The notes under the pieces are model-generated. The model saw only the letters and a list, made by a program, of their open reading frames with translations. It searched no databases and was not told the origin of the DNA. Below, piece by piece: positions 26,241 through 35,548 of a stretch of DNA of 64,000 bases. Source of the stretch: Antarctobacter albus. GTDB lineage: Bacteria > Pseudomonadota > Alphaproteobacteria > Rhodobacterales > Rhodobacteraceae. Position 1 is the stretch's first letter. Every line of letters begins with the position of its first letter. The DNA is taken from positions 186,001 through 250,000 of the forward strand of contig NZ_FMZI01000001.1 of the NCBI RefSeq assembly GCF_900101505.1. The letters are read 5' to 3'. The translations under genes and the position numbers were made by a program.

Positions 26241-29200
26241 ATGAGCAAGCACCAGATTACGCTGAACGACCGGTTCGACCTGGACAAGGACAAGGTCCTG
26301 CTGAACGGGACACAGGCCCTTGTCCGGCTGATGCTGACCCAGAAGGCCCGCGACCGGGCCGCAGGACTGAACACCGCCGGTTTTGTCACGGGCTACAGGG
26401 GGTCCCCGCTGGGCGCGGTCGACATGCAGATGCGCCGGGCCGAGAAATACCTGCGTGCCGCCGATGTGAAGTTCGAGGAAGGGCTGAACGAGGACCTGGC
26501 TGCCACCGCGCTCTGGGGTAGCCAACAGGCGGAGCTGCGCGGCGAGGGCAAATTCGACGGGGTCTTTGGCCTCTGGTACGGCAAGGGGCCGGGCGTCGAC
26601 CGGTCCGGCGATGCCATGCGCCACGCCAACATGGCGGGCACATCGAAACATGGCGGCGTGCTGATGGCGATGGGTGACGACCACACCGGCGAATCCTCGA
26701 CCGTGCTGCACCAGTCCGAATGGGCGCTGGTGGATGCCTACATGCCGGTCGTGTCGCCCGCCGGCGTGCAGGAGATCCTGGACTACGGCCTGTATGGCTA
26801 TGCGCTGTCGCGCTTTTCCGGCCTCTGGGTCGGTCTGAAGACGATGAAGGACACGATCGAGGCGACAGCCGTGGTCGATGGTCGCCCCGACCGGGTGCAA
26901 CTGGTCACGCCTGACTTCGACATGCCCGAGGGCGGGTTGAACATCCGCCTTCAGGACACGCCGCACGCGCAAGAGGCGCGGATGATCGACTACAAACGCT
27001 TTGCCGCCGAGGCGTTCTCGCGCGCCAACGGCATGGACAAGCGGGTCTGGGGCAAGCCGGGGGCCAAGATCGGCCTGGTGGCGGCGGGCAAGAACTGGCT
27101 CGACCTGCAACATGCCATGTCGCTGCTGGGCATCGACGAGGGTGAGGCCGAACGCCTGGGGATCACGACCTACAAGGTCGGGCAGGTCTTTCCGCTGGAC
27201 ATGCAGGGGTTCTACGACTGGGCCGAGGGGCTCGACCTGATCGTGGTCATCGAGGAAAAGCGCAAGCTGATCGAGGTGCAGATCAAGGAGGCGCTGTTCG
27301 ACAACCGCCAGGGCCGCCGCGTCTATGGCTGGTACAAGGGCGGGGCAGGCGGCATGCACCGCGATGAGCTGTTCCCGACCCGTGGCGCGCTGGACCCGAC
27401 ATGGATCGCGCGCAAGCTGGGCGAAATTTTCGTCGAGGAAGGCCGGGGCACCGACCGGATCAAGGCCGGGCTGACGCAGATCGAAGAAGCGGCACGCGCC
27501 GACAACCTGCCCGAGATCGCCGCCCGTCTCCCCTATTTCTGCGCCGGTTGCCCGCACAATTCATCGACCAAGGTGCCCGAGGGCAGCCGCGCCTATGCCG
27601 GCATCGGCTGTCACTACATGGTACAGTGGATGGACCGCGAGACGCTGGGCTTTACCCACATGGGGGCAGAGGGCGCGAACTGGATTGGCGAGGCGCCGTT
27701 TTCGAAACGCGGCCATGTGTTCCAGAACCTCGGTGACGGCACCTACAATCACTCGGGTGTGCAGGCGATCCGCGCCGCTTTGGCGGCTGGCACAAACATC
27801 ACCTACAAGATCCTGTTCAACGACGCGGTCGCCATGACCGGCGGGCAAAAGAACGAGGGCGGGCTGACGCCACAGCGCATCGCCGCCGAGGTCAAGGCGA
27901 TGGGTGTCGAAGCCGTCGCCGTGGTCTACGATGAAAAGGAAGAGGTGAACCCTGCCTCTTTCCCGGACGGCGTGCAGACCTTTGAACGCGCCGAGCTGGA
28001 GACCGTGCAGAAGCGCATGGCCCAGACAGAGGGCGTTTCCGCCATCATCTATGTCCAGACCTGCGCCGCCGAGAAACGTCGCCGCCGCAAACGCGGCAAT
28101 TTCCCCGATCCCGATCAGCGCGTCTTCATCAATACCGATGTCTGCGAGGGTTGCGGCGATTGCGGGGTACAGTCGAACTGTGTCGCCATCACGCCCAAGG
28201 AAACCGAACTGGGCCGCAAGCGCGAGATCGACCAGAGCGCCTGCAACAAGGACTTTTCCTGCCTCAAGGGGTTCTGTCCCTCCTTCGTGACCCTCGAAGG
28301 CGCGCAGGTGAAGAAATCCGCAACCACGGAACTGCACCTGCCCGACATGCCCGCGCCGCAGATTCCCGGGATCGACGGCACGCATAACGTCGTCATCACC
28401 GGCGTCGGCGGCACAGGTGTGGTGACCATCGGCGCGGTGCTGGCGCAAGCGGCGCAGATCGATGGCAAGGGCGCGGCCATGATGGAGATGGCGGGCCTCG
28501 CGCAGAAGGGCGGGGCCGTCCATATCCACCTGCGGCTGGCCGAAACCCCCGAAGACATCAGCGCCGTACGCGTCGCCACCGGCGAGGCTCATGCGCTGAT
28601 CGGTGGTGACCTCGTTGTCTCTGCCGGGTCCAAGACTCTTGGCCTGACCCGCACCGGCCAGACCGGCGCCGTGGTCAACAGCCATGAAATCATCACCGGC
28701 GACTTCACCCGTGACACGGAATTCACCCTGCCCACCGACCAGTTGCGGCTCGCGCTCGAGGCGCGGCTTCAGGACCGTGTAGCCTTTTTCGATGCCTCGG
28801 AGCTGGCCCGCGCAACGCTGGGTGACTCGATCTTTTCCAACATGATGATCCTGGGCGCCGCCTGGCAGCAGGGGCTGATCCCGCTGGGTCATGACGCCAT
28901 CGCCGAGGCTGTGGAGCTGAACGGTGCCGCGGTGGACAAGAACCTGCGCGCCTTCGAGATCGGCCGTTGGGCGGTGCTGTACCCGCAAGAGGCGCGGGAT
29001 CTGCTGACGCCCAAGGTGGTGGCGAAACCCAAAAGCCTCGAGGAAAAGATTGCCTTCCGCGCCGACCACCTGGTGGAATACCAGGGCAAGGGGCTGGCGA
29101 AGCGCTATCGCAAGCTGGTCGATCCCATCGAGGACAAGCGTCTGAAAGAGGCCGTCGCCAAGGGGTATCACAAGCTACTTGCCTACAAGGACGAATACGA

Positions 29201-29660
29201 GGTCGCCCGCCTGCTGCTGGAGACCCGCGACAAGGCTGCGGGCACCTTCGGCGGCGACTTCAAGATGACCTTCCACCTTGCGCCGCCGATCCTATCGAAA
29301 ACCGGTGCCGATGGCCGCCCGGTGAAAAAGACCTTTGGCGAAGGGATGCTGCGCTGGTTCCGCCTGCTGGCCCGCTTGAAGGGCCTGCGCGGCACGCCGC
29401 TGGACATTTTCGGCCGCAGCGAAGAACGCCGCATGGAACGCGCGTTGATCAAGCAGTACGAGGCCGACATGGCCGAGTGGCTGCCCAAGGCACGCCCTGA
29501 AACAATGGATGCGCTGGTTGCCCTGGCCGAATTGCCTCTGCAAATCCGCGGTTTCGGTCCGGTCAAGGCTGGCAACGAGGCCAAGGCCGCCAAGCGGCGC
29601 GAAGAGCTGCTTTCGGTCCTACGGCAAGGCGGAAGCCCCTTGAAGGAGGCGGCGGAGTAA
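26241..29660 (+). CDS. Indolepyruvate ferredoxin oxidoreductase family protein (fused IorA-IorB type)
   Basis: Protein of 1139 residues from the ATG at 26241, with TAGGAGG eight bases before it. It is the single-chain form of 2-oxoacid:ferredoxin oxidoreductases that oxidatively decarboxylate aryl pyruvates to acyl-CoA in aromatic amino acid breakdown. Order: PP/pyrimidine domain with GYRGSPLGAVD (~50) and the EEGLNEDLAATALWGSQ block; TPP domain with PYFCAGCPHNSS (~430) and NLGDGTYNHSG; ferredoxin-like region with CEGCGDC (~634) and ACNKDFSCLKGFCPSF (~667); then the gamma-type domain (VVITGVGGTGVVTIG). A C-terminal ~150-residue extension is helical. Control by the divergent LysR is likely. 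Confidence 0.9.
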   Translation: MSKHQITLNDRFDLDKDKVLLNGTQALVRLMLTQKARDRAAGLNTAGFVTGYRGSPLGAVDMQMRRAEKYLRAADVKFEEGLNEDLAATALWGSQQAELRGEGKFDGVFGLWYGKGPGVDRSGDAMRHANMAGTSKHGGVLMAMGDDHTGESSTVLHQSEWALVDAYMPVVSPAGVQEILDYGLYGYALSRFSGLWVGLKTMKDTIEATAVVDGRPDRVQLVTPDFDMPEGGLNIRLQDTPHAQEARMIDYKRFAAEAFSRANGMDKRVWGKPGAKIGLVAAGKNWLDLQHAMSLLGIDEGEAERLGITTYKVGQVFPLDMQGFYDWAEGLDLIVVIEEKRKLIEVQIKEALFDNRQGRRVYGWYKGGAGGMHRDELFPTRGALDPTWIARKLGEIFVEEGRGTDRIKAGLTQIEEAARADNLPEIAARLPYFCAGCPHNSSTKVPEGSRAYAGIGCHYMVQWMDRETLGFTHMGAEGANWIGEAPFSKRGHVFQNLGDGTYNHSGVQAIRAALAAGTNITYKILFNDAVAMTGGQKNEGGLTPQRIAAEVKAMGVEAVAVVYDEKEEVNPASFPDGVQTFERAELETVQKRMAQTEGVSAIIYVQTCAAEKRRRRKRGNFPDPDQRVFINTDVCEGCGDCGVQSNCVAITPKETELGRKREIDQSACNKDFSCLKGFCPSFVTLEGAQVKKSATTELHLPDMPAPQIPGIDGTHNVVITGVGGTGVVTIGAVLAQAAQIDGKGAAMMEMAGLAQKGGAVHIHLRLAETPEDISAVRVATGEAHALIGGDLVVSAGSKTLGLTRTGQTGAVVNSHEIITGDFTRDTEFTLPTDQLRLALEARLQDRVAFFDASELARATLGDSIFSNMMILGAAWQQGLIPLGHDAIAEAVELNGAAVDKNLRAFEIGRWAVLYPQEARDLLTPKVVAKPKSLEEKIAFRADHLVEYQGKGLAKRYRKLVDPIEDKRLKEAVAKGYHKLLAYKDEYEVARLLLETRDKAAGTFGGDFKMTFHLAPPILSKTGADGRPVKKTFGEGMLRWFRLLARLKGLRGTPLDIFGRSEERRMERALIKQYEADMAEWLPKARPETMDALVALAELPLQIRGFGPVKAGNEAKAAKRREELLSVLRQGGSPLKEAAE

Positions 29661-29741
29661 GGGAAAAGGCGCCCGCGCCGGGTCACGAAAGCTTCATCGG
29701 AATGTCACATATTCTGGTCACAAGGGTCGAACGACAGTAAA

Positions 29742-30671
29742 ATGGCGCACGACACCAAGAAGGACCCGTTGCCGATGCCGAACCGGCGTCAGATCGCCCG
29801 TGACATCTCGTACAGCTATTCGGCCAGTACCCGGGGCGGGCGTGCCATGATCCGGCTGATGGAAAATGCCACGGGCCGGATCGGTCTGATCCGACGGGCC
29901 GAAGGCTATGAACATGAGGTCGCGCAGGGGCGGGATTTCTGGCAGGTCATGGTCGAACGCTATGGCCTGGGCCTCGAGGTGGTCGGCGGCAGCCTGGACA
30001 ACCTGCCCAAGGACGGGCCGCTGATCGTCATTGCCAACCATCCCTACGGCATTCTCGACGGGCTGATGCTGGGCCATATCCTGTCCGTCGTGCGGGGCGA
30101 TTTCCGTATTCTGGCGCACAAGATCTTTCGCAAGGCCGAAGAACTGGACCGGATCGTGTTGCCCGTCAGTTTCGAAGAGACGAAGGAAGCGGTGCAGCAG
30201 AACCTGGCGACCCGGAAAGAGGCGCTCGACTATCTCGCGAGTGGCGGATGCATCGGCATCTTTCCCGGCGGCACCGTGGCGACGGCGGGCAAGCCCTTTG
30301 GCCGCCCGATGGACCCGGGCTGGCGGACCTTTACGGCCCGGATGATCGCCAAGTCCAACGCGACCGTGGTTCCGATCTATTTCGACGGCCACACCTCGCG
30401 CCTGTTCCAGCTGGCCAGCCACCTGCACACGACGTTGCGCATGGGGCTGTTGATCAAGGAATTCCGCAAACGCGTGGACACGCCCGTGCGCGTCGCCATC
30501 GGGGAGGCGATCCCGAGGGCGGAAATCGACGCAAGGGCCAAGGATGCGCGCGCGATGATGGATTTCCTGCGAAAAGCCACTTATGAGCTGTCTCCGACTC
30601 CCCTGGCGTCCTACGACTACGGGTTCGAGTTCGAAGAGAAACACAAGGAAAAGCCGAAGGCGCGCCACTGA
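29742..30671 (+). CDS. Lysophospholipid acyltransferase family protein (PlsC-like)
   Basis: Protein of 309 residues. The acyltransferase block reads VIANHPYGILDGLMLG near residue 98 (NH...D catalytic pair, with five rather than four residues between His and Asp). Then come FRILAHKIF and GGCIGIFPGGTVAT near 168 (the FPGG substrate site). This is the NHPxGxxDG subgroup that includes OlsA-like and hemolysin-type acyltransferases, using acyl-ACP or acyl-CoA. A candidate internal start at MPNRRQIARD lies 12 codons in. It precedes murI by 36 bases on the same strand. The lipid acceptor is not determined. Confidence 0.8.
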   Translation: MAHDTKKDPLPMPNRRQIARDISYSYSASTRGGRAMIRLMENATGRIGLIRRAEGYEHEVAQGRDFWQVMVERYGLGLEVVGGSLDNLPKDGPLIVIANHPYGILDGLMLGHILSVVRGDFRILAHKIFRKAEELDRIVLPVSFEETKEAVQQNLATRKEALDYLASGGCIGIFPGGTVATAGKPFGRPMDPGWRTFTARMIAKSNATVVPIYFDGHTSRLFQLASHLHTTLRMGLLIKEFRKRVDTPVRVAIGEAIPRAEIDARAKDARAMMDFLRKATYELSPTPLASYDYGFEFEEKHKEKPKARH

Positions 30672-30707
30672 CAAGACGCGCCGCAGGGCAGGCGGGAGCG
30701 CGAGAGC

Positions 30708-31520
30708 ATGGCGGTAGGGATCTTCGACAGCGGCCTCGGTGGGCTGACGGTGCTGGATGCGGTATCGAAACGCCTGCCGGATGTGCCCTTTGTCTATTTC
30801 GGTGACAACAAGCACGCGCCCTATGGTGTGCGCGATGCCGACGATGTCTACAACCTGACCTGCGCGGCAACGGAACGGTTGTGGGACGCGGGCTGTGACC
30901 TGGTGATCCTGGCCTGCAACACCGCCTCTGCGGCGGCGCTGCGCCGGATGCAGGAAAGCTGGATTCCCCGCGACAAGCGCGTTCTGGGCGTCTTTGTCCC
31001 GCTGATCGAGGCGCTGACCGAACGCCAGTGGGGCGACAATTCCCCCCCACGCGAAGTGGCTGTCAAACATGTCGCGCTTTTTGCCACGCCGGCGACCGTG
31101 CGCAGCCGGGCCTTTCAGCGCGAACTGGCCTTCCGCGCCATCGGCGTCGATGTCGAGGCGCAGGCCTGCGGCGGTCTCGTCGATGCCATCGAGGAAGGCG
31201 ACATGATCCTGGCCGAGGCGCTGGTGCACAGCCATGTCGATGCGCTGAAACGCAAGATGCCGGCCCCGGAGGCGGCGATCCTGGGCTGCACGCATTATCC
31301 GCTGATGCAGGACATCTTCCAGGAGGCGCTGGGACCGGATGTGTCGGTCTATTCGCAGGCCAATCTCGTGGCGGAATCGCTGTCGGACTACCTGGAGCGA
31401 CATCCGGACATGATGGGCCCGGGCACGGAAAGCGGTTTCCTGACCACGGGCAACCCGCTGAAGGTCTCGCAGAACGCAACACAGTTCCTGCGCCGCAAGA
31501 TTTCTTTCGACGCGGCCTGA
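30708..31520 (+). CDS. murI: Glutamate racemase
   Basis: Protein of 270 residues, usual for MurI, supplying D-glutamate for peptidoglycan. Both catalytic Cys are present: Cys70 in [11 protein letters not shown] and Cys194 in LGCTHYPLM. The N-terminal [12 protein letters not shown] and the [10 protein letters not shown] segment are typical. It has an unusual charged insertion near residue 107 ([16 protein letters not shown]). A GGCGGGAG run before the ATG can serve as ribosome site. It follows the acyltransferase gene on the same strand. Confidence 0.93.
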   Translation: MAVGIFDSGLGGLTVLDAVSKRLPDVPFVYFGDNKHAPYGVRDADDVYNLTCAATERLWDAGCDLVILACNTASAAALRRMQESWIPRDKRVLGVFVPLIEALTERQWGDNSPPREVAVKHVALFATPATVRSRAFQRELAFRAIGVDVEAQACGGLVDAIEEGDMILAEALVHSHVDALKRKMPAPEAAILGCTHYPLMQDIFQEALGPDVSVYSQANLVAESLSDYLERHPDMMGPGTESGFLTTGNPLKVSQNATQFLRRKISFDAA

Positions 31521-31544
31521 ATGGTGGCGCAGTCCGGTCCGGGG

Positions 31545-32288
31545 CTATTCTGACGTGCCGGGCCGTTCGCCCACGTCGCCGGACCACCAGGCGCGCTTGA
31601 TCCCCTGGTAGACGGTGATTTCCTGGCCAGGCTGATAGGGGCTCAACTGGTGTTCCTTGTACGCCAGGCTTTCACCGTGGCGCCCGTTTTGCTCTTCCCA
31701 GGTCAGTCGATAGCGATAGCGGTTGTTGACGCGGTAATTGGTGCGCTTGGTGCCCGTCACCCGCGCGGTCTCGCGCGTGCCGTAGCGCCTGGCGCGCACG
31801 GCGGCCACGGCCTTTCGTCCGGGAAACCACATGGCCAGCAGGGCCGCGACGCCAAAGATCAGCGCAATCCAGCGCGTGATGACCGAGGCAGTCCGATTTT
31901 CACCTCGGCGCAGCTCGGTCGTGTCGGGAGCGCTTTCAAGATACCAGATCGGCACGCGGTCGCCGATGTCACTGTTGCGATAGAGGCTGGAACCGACCGA
32001 GCGGGTTAGGTTGATCGTCTCACCCCTGTTGGTCTCGAAGCGGAGCTGGAAGTAATAGGTGACTTCGCGATCGCCGTCGCTGTCGGTGGTGACGCGCTGG
32101 TACTTGTCCAGAAGGTCGGCGGCGGTCTCGCGCCCCTCGGCGTCAAAGCGATGCGCGAGGTTCAACGAGATGTGGCTGATGAAGGTCAGGATCGAGAGGA
32201 TCAGAACGAAAATCAGCGTGAGCCATCCGCCCATTCGCCAGAACAACCGCCAGAGCGGTACGGGTCTGTCACCTGCCACTTGTGCCAT
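31545..32288 (-). CDS. DUF3592 domain membrane protein
   Basis: Protein of 247 residues starting MAQVAGDRPVPLWRLFW (32288). Membrane segments lie at about 20-42 and 139-160. Between them a beta-rich domain (KYQRVTTDSDGDREVTYYF, FETNRGETINLT, DRVPIWYLESAPD) matches DUF3592, where a conserved strand ends in V..WYxPxNP-like text. A second similar soluble domain follows the last membrane segment (ARVTGTKRTNYRVNNRY, GQEITVYQG), so it is a double-domain version. Function unknown. It converges with murI and is divergent from the argC leader. Confidence 0.75.
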   Translation of the reverse strand: MAQVAGDRPVPLWRLFWRMGGWLTLIFVLILSILTFISHISLNLAHRFDAEGRETAADLLDKYQRVTTDSDGDREVTYYFQLRFETNRGETINLTRSVGSSLYRNSDIGDRVPIWYLESAPDTTELRRGENRTASVITRWIALIFGVAALLAMWFPGRKAVAAVRARRYGTRETARVTGTKRTNYRVNNRYRYRLTWEEQNGRHGESLAYKEHQLSPYQPGQEITVYQGIKRAWWSGDVGERPGTSE

Positions 32289-32347
32289 GTCGGCATATTG
32301 GCGGCGACCGCGCCGGGGATCAACCGTGCAAGCGCCGGTTTTCTCCA

Positions 32348-32376
32348 TTGATTACAGGGGAGGGGGCGGCTATAGC
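32348..32376 (+). promoter_or_regulatory. Candidate sigma-70 promoter for the argC leader
   Basis: TTGATT (32348-32353), 17 bases, TATAGC (32371-32376). Spacing is ideal and each hexamer matches four of six consensus bases. Transcription would begin near 32383, just before the leader ribosome site at 32385. Confidence 0.5.
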
Positions 32377-32398
32377 CTTTGATCAGAGGAGCCCTGTC

Positions 32399-32434
32399 AT
32401 GACCGCCTTTCACGCCCTGCGCCTGCGACGATGA
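32399..32434 (+). CDS. Putative arginine-rich leader peptide upstream of argC
   Basis: Eleven-codon ORF encoding MTAFHALRLRR and ending in TGA. The last four codons are Arg(CGC)-Leu-Arg(CGA)-Arg(CGA), and CGA is generally a rare Arg codon in high-GC genomes. AGAGGAG (32385-32391) lies seven bases before the ATG, stronger than most sites in the window. A hairpin with a pyrimidine-rich tail begins three bases after the stop, and argC starts 94 bases after the stop. This is the layout of amino-acid biosynthetic attenuators such as trpL or hisL: stalling at Arg codons when arginyl-tRNA is short would prevent the terminator. Too short for statistical coding evidence; inferred from arrangement. Confidence 0.6.
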   Translation: MTAFHALRLRR

Positions 32435-32436
32435 CC

Positions 32437-32478
32437 CGCCAGCCGTCCCCTTCGGCGGCGCCTTTCTCCTTTATTTCC
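32437..32478 (+). terminator. Putative argC attenuator hairpin
   Basis: CGCC-A-GCCG (32437-32445) pairs with CGGC-GGCG (32453-32460) with one bulged A and a seven-base loop. The stem is followed by CCTTTCTCCTTTATTTCCC. The tail is pyrimidine-rich but not a pure U run. The stem starts three bases after the leader-peptide stop, so a ribosome on the leader would interfere with its folding. An alternative antiterminator pairing was not worked out. Confidence 0.45.
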
Positions 32479-32528
32479 CGCATTTCGCGCGGTGCGACCC
32501 GTGCGCCCCAATCTGCAGGTGACCTGAC

Positions 32529-33557
32529 ATGACCCATTCCATCGCCATCATCGGTGCCTCCGGCTACACCGGGGCCGAGCTGATCCGGCTGCTCGCCACC
32601 CACCCCTCGTTCGAGATCAAGGCACTGGCTGCCAATTCCAAGGCCGGCCAAAGCCTTGCCCAGGTCTTTCCGCACCTGCGCCACCTGGACCTGCCGGATC
32701 TCGTGACCTGGGAGCAGATCGACTTTGCCGGGATCGACCTCTGTTTCTGCGCCCTGCCGCACAAGACCAGCCAGGAGGTGATCTCGCAATTGCCGAAATC
32801 GGTGAAGATCGTCGACCTCTCGGCGGACTTCCGGCTGCGCGATCCGGCGGACTACGAGAAATGGTACGGCAATGCGCATGTGGCCGTGGAGACGCAGGCC
32901 GAGGCGGTCTATGGTCTGACCGAGTTCTACCGCGACCAGATCAAGGGCGCGCGGCTGGTGGCGGGCACGGGCTGCAACGCGGCAACCGGGCAATACATCC
33001 TGCGGCCACTGATCTCGGGCGGGTTGATCGACCTCGACGAGATCATCCTGGACCTGCAATGCGGCGTCAGCGGTGCGGGACGGTCGCTGAAGGAAAACCT
33101 GCTGCACGCGGAGCTGTCGGAGGGCACAAATGCCTATGCGGTCGGCGGGACGCATCGTCACCTGGGCGAGTTCGACCAGGAGTTCAGCGCCCTGGCGGGC
33201 CGCCCGGTCGAGATCCAGTTCACCCCGCACCTTGGCCCGTTCAACCGGGGCATCCTGGCGACCGCCTACCTGAAAGGCGATCCGCAGGCGATCCATGCCG
33301 CGTTGACCACGGCCTATGCGGATGAACCCTTTGTCGAGGTGCTGCCCTTTGGCGAGACCCCTTCGACCCACCATGTGCGCGGTTCGAACTTTTGCCATCT
33401 CGGGGTCAGCGGCGACCGGCGTCCGGGGAGGGCCATTGTCGTGGCCGCGCTGGACAATCTGTGCAAGGGCAGTTCGGGGCAGGCGTTGCAGAACGCCAAC
33501 CTGATGCTGGGCGAGGCGGAAACCGCCGGGTTGATGCTGGCGCCCTGTTTCCCCTGA
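32529..33557 (+). CDS. argC: N-acetyl-gamma-glutamyl-phosphate reductase
   Basis: Protein of 342 residues, the length of ArgC. It makes N-acetylglutamate semialdehyde, the third step of arginine synthesis. N-terminal NADP loop [25 protein letters not shown] near 98; catalytic Cys149 in [35 protein letters not shown]; and [13 protein letters not shown] near the C-terminus. A short leader ORF rich in Arg and a hairpin precede it, suggesting attenuation. The start at 32529 follows CAGGTGACC, a modest ribosome site. ccmE follows on the same strand after 213 bases. Confidence 0.95.
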   Translation: MTHSIAIIGASGYTGAELIRLLATHPSFEIKALAANSKAGQSLAQVFPHLRHLDLPDLVTWEQIDFAGIDLCFCALPHKTSQEVISQLPKSVKIVDLSADFRLRDPADYEKWYGNAHVAVETQAEAVYGLTEFYRDQIKGARLVAGTGCNAATGQYILRPLISGGLIDLDEIILDLQCGVSGAGRSLKENLLHAELSEGTNAYAVGGTHRHLGEFDQEFSALAGRPVEIQFTPHLGPFNRGILATAYLKGDPQAIHAALTTAYADEPFVEVLPFGETPSTHHVRGSNFCHLGVSGDRRPGRAIVVAALDNLCKGSSGQALQNANLMLGEAETAGLMLAPCFP

Positions 33558-33615
33558 TCCAGCGGAGCGCGCTGGCCGCGCGCGCAGGTGAGTTTGCGTT
33601 CAGGCCACGCAGGCC

Positions 33616-33673
33616 TTGAGGAGGGCGCTGCCCTCCTCAAACTCCTCCCGGAGGTATTTCTGGCCCAAAGAAG
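33616..33673. repeat. Interspersed palindromic repeat (roseobacter type), copy 1
   Basis: TTGAGGAGGGC (33616-33626) pairs with GCCCTCCTCAA (33630-33640). It is followed by the palindrome CCTCCCGGAGG (33644-33654), then TATTTCTGGCCCAAAGAAG. The same order (GC hairpin, CTCC..GAGGTATTT, CCCAA.GAAG) recurs at 60151-60208. In the 213-base argC-ccmE spacer it could also end argC transcription. Confidence 0.75.
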
Positions 33674-33770
33674 CTGGCAGGCGCGGCAAATTGTGCAAGC
33701 CCCTCCCCAAGGGCCCGTGGTTTCTCTATATTTGCGGCATAGCTTCGCGACGCGGTGAAAGAGGATCCAC

Positions 33771-34220
33771 ATGGCCCTGAAATCCCTCAAGAAACAAAGG
33801 CGGATCCAGATCGTTGCGCTGGCCGCCGTGGCGCTGATCGTCTCGACCGGGCTGATCGGTTACGCCATGCGCGACGGGATCAACTTCTTTCGCTCGCCCA
33901 GCCAGGTGATGGAAGAGCCGCCTGCTCCGAACGAGGTGTTCCGCATCGGCGGGCTGGTCGAGGAAGGGTCCCTTGTGCGGGGCGCGGGTGAGCAGATCCG
34001 GTTCAGTGTGACCGATGGCGGGGCGACGGTGCCCGTGGTCTATACCGGCGTGCTGCCTGACCTCTTCGAGGAGAACCAGGGCATGGTCGGCACCGGTCGC
34101 TATGTGGACGGCGTGTTCGAGGCCTCGGAGATCCTGGCCAAGCATGACGAGACCTACATGCCCAAGGAAGTGGTCGATGCGCTGAAGGAACAGGGCGTCT
34201 ACCAGGAGCCCGAGAGCTGA
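33771..34220 (+). CDS. ccmE: Cytochrome c-type biogenesis protein CcmE (haem chaperone)
   Basis: Protein of 149 residues. A single N-terminal membrane anchor (IQIVALAAVALIVSTGLIGYA, residues 12-32) holds a periplasmic OB-fold. The haem-binding His125 is in the signature HDETYMP. RIGGLVEEGSLVRG and VVYTGVLPDLF are typical family blocks. It receives haem from CcmC and passes it to CcmF/H for attachment to apocytochromes c. No other ccm gene is adjacent. Its last 22 bases overlap the 3' end of the convergent histidine kinase gene. Confidence 0.95.
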   Translation: MALKSLKKQRRIQIVALAAVALIVSTGLIGYAMRDGINFFRSPSQVMEEPPAPNEVFRIGGLVEEGSLVRGAGEQIRFSVTDGGATVPVVYTGVLPDLFEENQGMVGTGRYVDGVFEASEILAKHDETYMPKEVVDALKEQGVYQEPES

Positions 34221-35548
34221 GCACCGGGTTTGCTCGGCGTGTTGGGCGTTTCGACCATGTAGAGCACCACGCGCAAGCCGCCGCGTAGCGGGCGGTCCAG
34301 CATCATGCCGCCGCCGGACTGGCGGGCAAAGCCGGCAACGGAGGACAGGCCGAGGCCGCTGCCTTCGTGCGGAGGCTTGGTGGTGTAGAAGGGTTCCGCA
34401 AGGCGCGGCAGGGCCTCTTCCGGCACGCCGGGTCCGTCATCCTCGACGATCAGCGCGACGTAGGGCGGAGGGGATTCGGGAGCGGGGTCCAGCCCTCCGG
34501 CAGAGCCACGACGTTCCGCGGTGATCCGGATCGTGCCGTATCCGCCCGTTGCCTCCTGCGCGTTCAGGCACAGTTGAATGGCGCAGGTTTCCAGCATGTC
34601 ACGGTCGGCCAGGGCCACGAGCGGATCGTCGGGCGGCTGGGTCTCGACCCGCATGTCGGGGCCGAGCATGTCGCTCAGGACCTCTGTCAGGTCGAAGAGG
34701 AACCCTTCCATCGGGATCGGGGCAGGTGACAGGCGGGTGCGACCGCTGGCCGCCATGAGTTGTCGGACGGTGACCGCAGCGCGGCTGGCGGCGGCGCGGC
34801 TTTCTTCGATGGCGGCCTGGCGTTCACGGGCATCGGGCAGGGTCTCGAACAGTTCGAGGTTGCCCAGGATGACGGTCAGCTGGTTGTTGAATTCATGCGC
34901 GACGCCGCCGACGAACTGACCCAGGGCGCGGGCCATCTGTGCGCTGGCATAGCGTTTCTGCGCGGTGCGCAGATCGGCCTGCAGCCGCCAACCCACGATC
35001 ATCGACCCGATGTAGTAGCCAAGCACCGCCAGGGCGACGAAGGCGACCAGAAGCCGGTCGGTCCAGGTCTCGAGAAGTGGCTGCAGCAACACCACGAGCG
35101 ACAGCATCATGATGGAGACCAGAGCGCAGTCGGCGACCAGCAACCCGGATTCGCGCTGCGGGCGTTGCAGGGTGTAGAGCGCGTAACCCACGAGACCCGC
35201 AGCGCCTGCAAAGGTCGTTCCGGGGTTCATCTGGACGGACACCAGGTAGAGCGGCAGCGCCAGGAAAGAGAAACCGGCCAGAACGTAGCAGGCCAGCGCA
35301 CCCCAGTAACGCAACGGCGCCGGACCTGTCCGCAGGCGCAGCAGCAGGAAGGCAAGCCCGCCTTCGAAGACAAGGTAAGCCGCACCCCAGGCCAGGGCGA
35401 TCTGCCGGTCGATGACTAGCAGCAGCACGGAGACCACCACGGCAATGACGACATAGCGGATCACGATCTCGAGCGGGGATCCGTATTCGGCGCGCCGCAT
35501 CTCGTCCAGCCGCGTCTGATAATTGTCACGGGAGGGGAGCGGGGCCAT
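34199..35548 (-). CDS. Membrane-bound sensor histidine kinase
   Basis: Protein of 449 residues from MAPLPSRDNYQTRL (35548), chosen because GGGAGGGGAG precedes it. About six membrane segments fill residues 28-185. The HisKA helix carries the phospho-acceptor His218 in GGVAHEFNNQLTVILGNLEL. The HATPase domain has the N box (QLCLNAQEA), G1 (VEDDGPGVP) and F/G2 (FYTTKPPHEGSGLGLS). There is no PAS or receiver domain and no adjacent response regulator, so it is an orphan kinase. The HEFNN type H box often goes with kinases acting on stand-alone or hybrid receivers. The signal is unknown. Confidence 0.85.
   Translation of the reverse strand: MAPLPSRDNYQTRLDEMRRAEYGSPLEIVIRYVVIAVVVSVLLLVIDRQIALAWGAAYLVFEGGLAFLLLRLRTGPAPLRYWGALACYVLAGFSFLALPLYLVSVQMNPGTTFAGAAGLVGYALYTLQRPQRESGLLVADCALVSIMMLSLVVLLQPLLETWTDRLLVAFVALAVLGYYIGSMIVGWRLQADLRTAQKRYASAQMARALGQFVGGVAHEFNNQLTVILGNLELFETLPDARERQAAIEESRAAASRAAVTVRQLMAASGRTRLSPAPIPMEGFLFDLTEVLSDMLGPDMRVETQPPDDPLVALADRDMLETCAIQLCLNAQEATGGYGTIRITAERRGSAGGLDPAPESPPPYVALIVEDDGPGVPEEALPRLAEPFYTTKPPHEGSGLGLSSVAGFARQSGGGMMLDRPLRGGLRVVLYMVETPNTPSKPGAQLSGSW

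Noticed and set aside
26193-29171. Two long minus-strand frames over the indolepyruvate oxidoreductase gene
   Set aside because: Antisense to conserved TPP and Fe-S motifs; no family resemblance of their own.
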